A DNA stretch of 64,000 bases from NCBI GenBank assembly GCA_039720395.1, contig CM077822.1, positions 16,819,043 through 16,883,042 of the forward strand, written 5' to 3'. Of the stretch, positions 1-10,800 are shown piece after piece (positions within the stretch are counted from its first letter, which is position 1; every line of letters begins with the position of its first letter). The stretch is from Liquidambar formosana (Eukaryota > Streptophyta > Magnoliopsida > Saxifragales > Altingiaceae). The notes below the pieces were generated by a model. That model did no database searches and was not told where the DNA came from. It saw only the letters and a list, made by a program, of their open reading frames with translations. The translations under genes were made by a program, and so were the position numbers.

Positions 1-2157
1 AGTAATGAGGTAAATGTAATGGAATTGGGTCTATAGCCATCTTCTTCCATCAGAGTTAGAAGTTTGCATGCCTCCATCCCTTGTCCATTCATTCCACATC
101 CAGCAATCATCACATTCCAGGAGCTTTGATCTCTCAACTGACCCATTTGTGTGAACAAGACTCTAGCACTTTGTATAAGGCCGTTTTTTGCATAAGCGTC
201 AACTAAAGAATTCACAACCAATGTTTCAGAATCAAGCCCAAGTTTTACTATAAAACCATGCACAAGTTCGACACCCTGACTAGCCGAAACAGATGCAGAA
301 GCCTGAATGATAGAGATCATTGTCACTGAATCTGGTTTATACTGGATTTCTGATTGCATCTGGTAGAACATTTTCATGGCCATGGCAGAAAAACCTATTT
401 TAACATACCCAAAAAGCATTGTATTCCATGTAACTATATTTTTTAGAGACATTAAACTGAAAAGGAGTCCTGAACTATTCACACACCCACATCTCATATA
501 CATGTCTATCATGGCATTTGCCACAGTGAGATGCGAAGAAAAACCTTTAGAAAGGCAATAGCCATGGGCCATATTCCCTTGCTTTATTGATCCCAGTTCA
601 CCACATGATTGAAATAGCATCACCATTGTAATTGCATCTGGAAACACCTTCATCTGAAGCATTTCACAGAAAAGCAGCATGCCTTTATCAGCATGGTGAT
701 TCAGATTATACCCTGCAATCATTGCGTTCATGGTAGCAGTATTGGGTTTTTCAATGCAGGTGAATAACGATTTGGCTGCCTTTATATCTGAACACTTTCC
801 ATAAGCATCTACCATTGCTGTACCCAGAACAACATCTCCATTTATGTCAAGTCCTTTCTTTATAATCAGTGTGTGAATTGATCGAATACTTCCCGAGTTT
901 GCCAAGCTTGCATAAGCAGGAATCACATTAGCAAAAGTGATTGAATCAGGCTTCAAATTTGACTCAACATTCATTTGCTCGAAAAGCATTACTGCCTCCC
1001 TTTGATACCCATTTTGTGAATACCCTGCAACTAATGAATTCCACGAAACCAAACTTTTTTCTGACAAATCTTCTTCAAATATAGTTCGAGCACACTCAAC
1101 TCTATCACACTTTGCGTACATATCGACAGTAGCAGTTCCCAGACGAAGGTCAGATAATAATCCGGTGCAAATTAAGAGGCCATGAATACTCTTTCCGAGA
1201 ACAAGATTCCTGGCTTGTCCACAAGCCAATAACAAACCTAAGAAGGTAACTCGGTTTGGAACCCAACTTCCAGACTTTTTCATGGATAAGAAAAGGTTAA
1301 AAGCTTCAGCCCAATTCCCACTCCGTGCATACCCTGTAATCAATGAATTCCAAGACACTAGATCTCTATCATGCATATCATCAAAAACCCATCTCCCATA
1401 ATCCAATCTGCCCATCCTAATATACATTGAAATCAATGAATTTGCAATTGGGAGATGCAAATTAAACCCATTTTGAATTACAGAATCATGAACTAACATC
1501 CCCTTTTCCATGCTCCCCAATTTACCACACGCTCTAATTGCATGAGAAACAGAATTCAAATGCGGCAAAAAGCCCAACTCTAGCATCTCTACGAAAATTG
1601 CCACCACAGTCCTGGTACAAGTCATTGAACCCAACACTACAAAGTATAGAATTACACAAATCCCCATCTCTAAAGGGCATTTCCTCAAACACGCGATAAG
1701 CATCTCGAGTCCACCCAAATTTCATATACATGAGGATTAGACTATTTCCGGCACCAACCCAATTTCCAAAACCGCATTTTATCAAGAACCCATGAATTCC
1801 CAACCCAGAATTTGGATTGGGGAGACAAGCACATGACTTGAGGAGTGAAGGGAACACAAAGAGGTCGGGTTTGGATGACGATGAAGGCCATAGAAGAAGC
1901 TTCTTGAAGAGCAAAATGGATTGTAAGAATCGACGGTTTTCAGCGAAAATTTTGATGATGGAACTACATGAAGAAGTGGTCTCGCTAGGATGCAAATCAA
2001 GGAAGAGACGTTCGTACCTGTTTGAATGTAAAGCTGTGGATATGGCTGAGGAGAGAAGGCGATAGCTGAGCCGATTGAAGCAAGTGTGGGAAGCAATTTT
2101 GAATAATACGGAGTGAGAGAAAGCTATGATGTGTTGCTGGTTTTGCAGGTATAGCAT
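1..2157 (-). CDS. Pentatricopeptide repeat (PPR) protein, partial, with one frameshift
   Basis: Reading leftwards from the ATG at 2157, the first frame gives about 180 residues: an N-terminus rich in Ser, Arg and hydrophobic residues that could be an organelle-targeting peptide, then PPR helices (NSLILMYMKFGWTRDAYRVF). Near 1605-1612 the reading must shift by one base. From there to position 1 the second frame is open and gives repeated PPR signatures such as ANSLISMYIRMGRLDYG, DLVSWNSLITGYARSGNW and GTAMVDAYGKCSDI. Alternating motif types with VSWN and HG.I patterns point to the plant PLS-type PPR class, which binds organellar RNA in editing or processing. The window ends inside the repeat array, so any E or DYW domain lies outside. 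The frame break may be a sequencing error or a real lesion. A 61-codon plus-strand ORF at 376-561 is an antisense shadow. Confidence 0.85.
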
Positions 2158-2512
2158 TGGCGGGAGACGAGGGGAAAAATGTGTATTTGAAATTGTTTAC
2201 AGTTGGGTGACTTTAGGCTCTGCCTCTCTGTTTGCAGTTGATTCCATTATTATAAAACAGTAGTGTACAAGTGACTGCCCTTCCACCCAAAATAGCTCAC
2301 ACAAAACTGAGTACAAATTGGGCAAATGGGATTCGAGTCAATGAATTTTCGTGAGAGATGTATTTGTTGTTATCAATGTCCATAATGGAATAACTAATCA
2401 AAATCAATGACATTTGATTAAAAGGTTCTTGACAGTACCATTTTCAGGGGGTACGTGCTTGATATTTTTATTATATATAACATAATAAATACTTATGTGA
2501 GGTAAGATCAAA
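2158..2512. other. Short intergenic stretch upstream of the PPR gene
   Basis: This would hold the promoter of the leftward PPR gene. It is AT-rich and I see no convincing TATA element or coding potential in it. Confidence 0.4.
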
Positions 2513-2521
2513 TTACATTTA

Positions 2522-2807
2522 GGGTAAATTACAATAAGATCCCCTCTAAAATCTGACTATTACAGATACACCCCCTCACGTTTTTAAAATTACACTGACA
2601 CCCCTTACTTTACAAAATAAACTACAAAGAGACCCCTCCTTCTAACTTCTGTCTATTAATCCGTTAAATCATATTCAAATTTTTTCAAAATACCCTAACT
2701 ACCCTTAGTGGATAATAACTTTCATGTTAAATGCATATAACTCACCAGTCCAATAGTTCATCCAATACTTTTGAATTTTTTAATTATTATTGATAAACAA
2801 CTATAAG

Positions 2808-2843
<36 letters not shown>

Positions 2844-3514
2844 AAAAATGCTAAAAAAAAATTAAATTTTCTGTCCAACTGATGTGGCAGCTGTCAAATT
2901 TGCTCTTTAGAAACAATTATTTATTTAATTAAATTTTTAATTGATTTGCAAAATAAAAAATAAAAAAATTTAATTTTCTAAGTTGCCACCTCATTTGAGT
3001 AAGTAGATTTGAGTTAAAGAAAAAAAAAAGGGCTATGTAGCATTACTCATATGTAGAAATAAATAAAAAGAATTATTACAATGGAGATGCACATATAGAG
3101 GTGGCAAATGAGGTGGCAACTTGGCAAATCAATTTTTTTTTTTAATTTTTACTCATCAATTAAATAGATAATTGTTTCTAATGAGCAAATCTGATGGCTA
3201 CCTACATTAGTTGGACAAAAATTTAAGCTTTTTGGCATTTTTCTTTATATTTATATAATCTTTTAGTTGTTTATCAATAAATAAATAAATCAATCAAATT
3301 TACTGGATGAATGTGTCGGACTGATGAGTTATATGCATTTAACATGGAAGTTGTCATCCAATAAGGGTAACTAGGGTATTTTGAAAAAATTGAAAGTGAT
3401 TTAACGGATTATGGACGGAAGTTAGAGGGAGGGGGTCTTAATGTAATTTCATAAACGTGAGGGGGTCTATTTGTAATTGTCAGATTTTAGAGGGGGTCTT
3501 AATGTAATTTACCC
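2522..3514. mobile_element. Non-autonomous foldback Mutator-like element (about 993 bp)
   Basis: The ends are inverted copies beginning GGGTAAATTACA. The 9-bp sequence TTACATTTA lies directly on both sides (2513-2521 and 3515-3523), which is the target-duplication length of Mutator-like elements. The inverted similarity runs far inward: the left arm (CCCCCTCACG, a CCGTTAAAT motif, ATGCATATAACTCA, a TTGATAAACAACTA motif) is matched in reverse order on the right, reaching nearly to a centre around 3040. The whole element is thus almost one long hairpin. It has no transposase ORF, so it must be mobilised in trans. It includes an (AT)n run near 2810-2840. Confidence 0.85.
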
Positions 3515-3523
3515 TTACATTTA

Positions 3524-6500
3524 TTATAAAACTTCTTAATCTTACGCGTCTTAATATCTTTTTTTGTAGGATTCCCATTTTTCAAGTTGATTATAAGATT
3601 ATGTGCCACTCTCTTAATTTAGAGCTTACTAAATGTCAAATTAATCAGAAATTAGGAATCATGCCATCCATAGTGCGTCCTAAATTGTATAGTTTTATTT
3701 ATTAAAAAAATTATATTTCAATTTGTAGATGAGATGTTTATCGATATCCAATTAATATGAAATTTGACATACCTAATATTCATAAAAGAAATTTCTGATC
3801 CAACTCTGGACTTGGCCAAATATAAATCCTATAAAATAAAATAAAAATAAAAAACTATCAATGAGTGTAATTATAAAAGGTTTTATACTAGTTATAATTT
3901 GATATGCCTCTGCATGTGTGTGCGTATATACACGTATAAATCTTCATAGATATAAAATCTCCATATTTGTCTATGTTGAACAAACCTTGTATCTTTTAGG
4001 TTATTTTTAGAGGTCTTGAGAATTTAAGAGGAATTCAAGAATATGTGATAACCCTGTGGGTTCAAATGATCAAATCTATTCAATATAAAGTAAAATAAAA
4101 TAAACTTTTGAACTCCCCTCCTCTTTCTTTTTTTTGAACCACAACGAAACTCCCCTCCTCTTTCTCAAAGCCAATGAAAATGAAATAAAAAATAAAAAAT
4201 AAAAAATAAAAGGACAGAAAACTTATGGAAGGAGGTGAGACAGGCTCCAACTCAGGCTACTTGCAACCCTTCCCTACAGTCCTGCCAACCTCCACCAAAA
4301 CCATATCCCCACATTTCAAGTTACATATCCAACAAGTTTACTGACTCATTCTAAAAGCCAACCTAAACCCAATCATAGAATACCTAACAACACACTACTA
4401 TTCAATGTCTAATGATAATAATATTATGAAAAGTAAGTACACTGGGGAAAAAAAAATGACAATGTGGAAACAAGAGAGCAAAATAAGGAAAAAGAGTAAG
4501 GGACAAACAATTAGTCAATTATACAATTCAAACATAAGATAAATATGCCTAAACATGGATTAAGATTAGGATTAGTGCAGGGGTGCACGCGACAGCATTG
4601 GACCATTTCGACTTAGAAAATTATCATGATTCAGAATTTTAACTCAATCAAATGTTCACAACAACCTGATCTACCAAATTTCAAGGGGTTAACAACTAAT
4701 TACCAACAAAACGTGTATGGGTTTGGTTGCCACTACAATTTTTTGTGGTGTGTTGGCAAGATAGCTCAATAACCCATTGGAAACGAGCTTTACATTGAAT
4801 TGATGGATTTTTACATTGTAAATCAATCAAGAATCATAACCCATTGAAAATTAATGGCTGTGGGGTTTCTAACCCAAAATTTAGAAAATACATATTCCTT
4901 AAGTTCCTATTTAACCGTCCTCTTTGAATAAAAACATGTTTTAACATTCTAATTTTAGCATTGGAATAGTTAAAATACTCATAAGAAATGGAATTGTAGA
5001 TAATCAATTAAAAAAAATCATTAACTTTTTTAATGAGATAGTCTGAAATAAAATCTATCTTGATCGAACTTCCATAGTTTCACCTATCCCTAACAAAAAA
5101 ATAGAATGAAGTATGGAGTAAAACAAAACAAAGGGTTTTGCTTCCTTCGTTAAATTTTCAATACAATCTCAGTTAGGTGATAAAGTGTTCAGTTGTCACA
5201 CTTAGACTTAGAACTCCATATGGACACTCTTTTTATCTATGATCTATTTATCTATGAACTATATAAAATGTTTGTATATGAATTTTTTCTTTGTTAAAAA
5301 ATAAAAATAAAAAATATTTACATGGATAGAAAAATACACCAATGCCTTAAACTAAAAAAATAAAAAAATAAAAAAAAAAAAATAAAAAAATAGCAATTAT
5401 TCAACCCAGATGATCAATGCATCCATCAATCAATCAATCAATCAATTATATATATAATTGGCTGGAACCCCAATTGAGCTATGGTTCAACTGTTTTTCTG
5501 AAATGCATTAGTAGATCTCATTGTCTATGTCCTTAAGACCTTAGATTATTGCACTGCCATACGAACAGAGGCTTATGGGTAACAGCTTTTCAAATACTCT
5601 CTCCCCCAACGGTCACTAAAACGCCGACAAACGCGTATTACATTCAGGCCCCACGCGTTCTAGAAATCTGGAGGATTAAAGCATTATCAGCTTGCTTGGG
5701 TCCCACCTAGCTTGTCTTTCCTCGTTTGTCATTGCTTCATCCACAATCTCAAGCCATCTTTGATCTCCTTGATCTTTCTTTCACTCAATCTATGCTACAC
5801 AATAGGTCAATAGTATGTGAACTCCTTTAGTGAGACTTGGTGTCCCCTCTCCTTCTTTTTTTTTAATTTTTTATTTTTAATTTTATTTTTATTTCAAATT
5901 TAGTTGAAAAATCAATCCCTAAGATTACCCAAATCTAATACAACCGAGTATCACCACTAGGCCCCAAATGCCTGTGGTTTTGTTCCTTTATTACTAATGA
6001 CAAACATTAAGATCCAAAAACTTTCATGGTGGAGAAGAGGTTCTTAAAACTCATACCTCAGTATAGGATCCTTGAATTCAATTTTTCTTTTTTTTACTGG
6101 AATTAGTCATCAATAATTCATTTTGGGAATTAATCAATGGAGAGTGGACAATGATTTTACTACACTCCCATTTCTATTTTATCGTATTCATATTTCTTTT
6201 TTTTGGGATGTCCTATAATTATGGTTTTATTCAAAATGTTAAAGACTCTTTTTTATTGATTTACTAAAATACCATTTGTTATGAGTATTTTACATTTTTT
6301 TTTTTTAAAATTTCGTGCACTTGAGGGTAAAAATTGGAATACTGGTACATACCATGTTATAAGACATGTGACTATATATTTATTATACCAAACATGAACC
6401 AAATCATATTGTGTGTGAAGGTGCTTCTATGGTACCTAATACCCACAAAATAAAATTAAGGTATCATATAATCGAAACCGATTACCACAAAATATAATCA

Positions 6501-6800
6501 ATTATCACAAAATATGATCACCTTGCAAACATAAGGGATGGTGCACCATTTTTATTTTATTATTATTTTATTTTTAGAACCATTTAAGTTTCTTATTTTC
6601 AAAGTCATCATTTAAGTTTCTTATTTTCAAAGTCTATATGAGGACTCCATGATGCTAGAGCGGCATCATGACATCACAAAAGAGGACATCAGCAAAATGG
6701 CTCAACCCTTGTAAGATCCAACGGCTATGAGCCCATGTATCAAATTAATTAAAGTACTACTTGTTTCTTAAAGGCCCCTTCCTATTCAAACTGCTACTCA
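3524..6800. other. AT-rich intergenic region between the divergent PPR and SERINC genes
   Basis: No coding potential is seen. It contains A-rich low-complexity tracts (4185-4215, 5300-5395), a short ATCA/TCAA run ending in (TA)n at about 5426-5455, and many poly-T stretches. The right-hand part presumably contains the SERINC promoter; a CG-containing patch at about 5605-5665 stands out from the surrounding AT-rich DNA. I could not identify a secure TATA box. Confidence 0.4.
6581..6634. repeat. 28-bp tandem duplication
   Basis: The 25-base string beginning CATTTAAGTTTCTTATTTTC occurs at 6581 and again at 6609, giving two near-identical units of 28 bp. It lies upstream of the SERINC gene. Confidence 0.8.
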
Positions 6801-7762
6801 GAAGTTAGCGGTTTCTTCTCAGACTCAGTTTTCTTATAAGAAGTAACCAAAGAGCCTCATTCACTTTCTTCATGCTAAGGAGTGTGAAGCCTCAATCCCC
6901 CCTCTACTCAAAGAAGGTTAGGACTCTTCACTTCATTCACCCATTCACTGGTTGTCTCTTCTTTTTAATGTTGTTCTTTCACTAGATTTCTACATTTTGT
7001 GTTAATCTTCTACTTCTTCTGCTATGAAGGATACTTTCCCCTCCATTTATTTACATTGGAACTATTCCTGTGCTGGGCATTGTTTGATTAAGATTCTTAG
7101 TTTGTTTTCTGCTCCAACATAATGTAATATCACCATTTTCCATGCCATCTTTGTAAATTCTCATCTTCCTTTCCTGGAAAAACTTCTGTCTTACTTGGTG
7201 AATAATGCAGGGAATTTTTCAGTTTTATAATTTTTTTTCATGACATTGAAGGGTTTTTTTTCTTCTATAAAATACACTTAGTGTGCAGTTTCTTTCATTA
7301 TATAGGGAAAACGTGTTAAATTAGCTAATTAATAATATTTTACTGCTTGAACTTAATGTTATTTTGAAAACCCAGGTTCTTGTGTTAAGAAAATTGCATT
7401 TTTCTTGGTGGGTAGCTGTAGAAAATGTCAGTTTTAGTGAAAAATACTGTAGTTTGGCTCTATTATGTTTATCAAATTGAAAGTTTCTCTTTTAAATAAT
7501 TGTTTTGTCCGAATTCCTACAATTATGGAAACTAATTGATTTACTTTTAAAAGCTTGAACTTAATATAGTTCAACTGATTTCCATATTATCTTCGTTGTT
7601 TCAATTTCCTATGCGGAGAAAACCCCATTATACTTGGTGGGTTATGCAGGAAGTTTTTCAGTTTACTGAAAAACTCTGTATCTATAATTTTTAGCACATT
7701 GAATTTTCTTGTTCCTTTTACAAAATTAGTACTTTGCTCATCAATCCCTGAACGTAATGTAG

Positions 7763-7882
7763 AATGCAGTTAATACTATTTCGGATGGTTCATTAATAAT
7801 GTATTCATGCTTGAGATTGCAGTGCGCACTTAATACTATTTTGGAGGGTTAATTAATAATGTAATTGTGCTTGAGATTGCAG
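7763..7882 (+). repeat. 60-bp tandem duplication carrying a 3' splice-site-like end, abutting the SERINC start codon
   Basis: Two 60-bp units (7763-7822 and 7823-7882) each end in TTGAGATTGCAG. The second ends one base before the ATG at 7884. The sequence just upstream is T-rich and looks intronic, so I infer that an intron interrupts the 5' leader and that the acceptor region, including the likely branch area TTAATA, has been duplicated. Two alternative acceptors 60 bp apart would then be available, both upstream of the ATG and so without effect on the protein. Confidence 0.7.
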
Positions 7883-7883
7883 A

Positions 7884-10800
7884 ATGAGTGGGTCTTCTGA
7901 AGCGGTTGAGGTTAAGGTGGTGGACAATAGTCTGAGCAACTCTGAGGTTGTGACCCAGGAAGAACTAACTGGGTCATCAGAGCTGTACAGTGTCGAATGC
8001 TTGGCACAAAGGAAGAAGTCTCTACGAGCTCGCTATACATACGGCATTATATTTTTGTTAACAAATCTTTGTGCTTGGTTTGTTCGCGACTATGGGCAGA
8101 GGGTTTTCCCTCATCTCCATAGTAAGTCAATGTTCTTCCCTTACCAAACTGACAAGAAATGATTTTCTTATAACTGAAACATTGGATCATTAATTCATCA
8201 AACAATCATGAAGATCTCAGAAAACTTCCGTAGTGTGAGTTCTATAATGTCAATATCCTCTGGTAGCTCACAGATTATGGTGATTTCGGCTAAATTTCAG
8301 TTTACATTTTCAATCCTGATACTAGTGTGGGCTCATAAAATCTGGAACATGGTCCAAAGGGTGGTCTAAGCTTGTTCAGATTATGAATAGATGGTCTCTT
8401 CCAGCCAATCTTTGAAATTATTTTATCCCCCTTGTGTTCTTCAGTTTAAATCCAATGTAATCTGAGCAATTTTCAGAAGATTCTGAAGCTAACTCTTAAC
8501 GCTCTAGGAAAATGCTGCAAGATGCAGCCTTAGAAGATTGTGGCTTCGATATATGAATTGCAGATGAGGTGTTCATCCCAAGCCTTGGGGCTTGCCTGTG
8601 AGGCTGTGATGCATTTACAAAAACTAGATTCTGAATCTAACTCTTAACATTCTAGGAAAATGCCTGCAAGATGCAGCCTTAGAAGATTGTGGCTTCGATA
8701 TATGAATTGCACATGAAGTGTTCATCCCAAGCCTTGGGGCTTGCCTGTGAGGCTGTGATGCATTTACGAAAAACTAGTTTCTCATCTTAAATGTGACTAT
8801 TACTTTCTCTGAGCACTTATGTGACTATTACAATCAATAAAAACTTCTTCCATTCTGTGAATTTATTTGAAGTGAACCTTCATTTTTCATGTTCACATTT
8901 TTTAACAATACTTTTGAGGCTTTATGTCAAATACAACTATCTTTGCTTACAGCATACTGGATAATGTTTGTTCTCTAATCTAGGTCCTCTGAACAGATAA
9001 TTATTTTAATTCTCTGCAGATCTTCAAGCTTGTGGAATAGGGGGACATGATTGTTTCCGTACAATGGGAGTTCTTCGTGTGAGCTTAGGATGCTTTGTAT
9101 CTTTCTCTTGACCATTGACATACATAAGTATCTTGCTTCCTTTGCAAGGGATTGTTTAGTTTGCAACCTTTTATGTCAGACTTAAACAAATTATTGCACG
9201 AATTGAAGTATTTATCTGCTGAAAATGATTGCATGATGGTTTCACACATAATTTAGTTGCTGCTACCTCTTAAGAGTGGCATATTTTTTGGATCTGATTA
9301 TCTGCCCTGGAAAAAACAGGAAAAAAACAGTCACAATGCCAGCATATTGTTTGAACAGTCTTAGACTAGAAAACCATGTTGAGAGTGTCTAAAATTTGGG
9401 TCCAGACATTCCAAATATGTGTTTTGGCTTCTCATTAGTCAATCTGTTTGCCCCCCTTTCTAGTGTAAGTTCTCAACCAGCCAACCTATATTAACTATTC
9501 GTGATTTGATAACGGTGAAAGGCTCAAATATAACAGTTGGGGCTTGAAGAGCTTGGTGAGTCCAATCAATTGTAGCCATTGTTGCTTTGCCATGATTATG
9601 TAAGTTCCAATTATTATTTCTTTTGAGCTCTAGCATCCTTAACATAGAGTTCAGATATTTTTCCTCATAATGTTTCTTACAACATGTAAGACAAGCAAAT
9701 TATATGAAGCTCTCAATACTTGGCATTCTGGATGGTGGGCATTGAAGTTTGTCCTCTTGATTATGTCACTGGTGGTTCCATTTTTCTTCCGCCCAGATAT
9801 TATTCACTTATATGGTATGTTTAACTGAGTGTCAATTAAAAACCTCTGTAATCTTAAAATTGGTTTGTGTCCTTTGTGTCTCTATTCCTCTACATAAAAA
9901 TTGATAAAGAAAAAGAGTCCCTATTCACACACTTGACAAATGGAAGTCTTCCCTTCTTTTGCAAAGTTGGGCTTCCATGTCTTCCTTCTAGCTAAAAACC
10001 TAACAGTGTGTTACTGTTTTCTTTCAGGTGAAATTGCTCGTGTGGGTGCAGGGTAATCTTCAAATCCTTATCTTTAATGATCAAAATTTGAAGTTTTGAA
10101 CATTTAGCCTCATGTCTAAGTTGTTAGAAATATTTTCCAGGTCTCTGATAGTTTGCACCACTCTATCACACATTATTGACAGAAATCTTGTCTTACTGTT
10201 CTAGTTTTCTGAAAGCAATATCTTCAGATTATATTTCATAAACCTCAAAAAAAAAAAAAAAAAAGGCTCAGAATTTGTGCACGAGCGTTTTCCACAGTTT
10301 GACACCAGCTGCTAATTTGAAGCAAACCTTCCTTCATCCTAGCTTAGGATCAATAATTAAATGTGACAACATCGAATGATCACACGTGCTAAAATTTTGT
10401 TTAGTTTTGCCCTTTTGGTCATTCAGGAACTAATCAATTTGTACCTAAAAGATAGAGGATCATCAACAAAAATTTCACTTTTGGCTTGAGCTTCTGAAGG
10501 TGGTGTTATTACTAACAATCAGTTTCTTCTTTACATGATATAGGATTTTTCTTATTCTCCAGCTCATTAGTGTAATCGAATTTATCACATGGTGGAATAA
10601 TTACTGGATGCCCAATGACAAAAGAAAGCCAAGGTATGAGTTTGCAGTCAAGCTTTACACTTTGAATTAATTGTTATCTAGCATTCTATTACTTATGAAA
10701 TAGAAGGAAAAGCTTCTGAACGTTGTTTGAAGGGGAAGTTTCCAAACATTATTTTAAGGGGAATAACGGAGCAGCATGATGAAGGATCTGTACAAATGGA

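Noticed and set aside
376..561. 61-codon plus-strand ORF
   Set aside because: It is antisense to a clearly open PPR reading frame and has no family signature.
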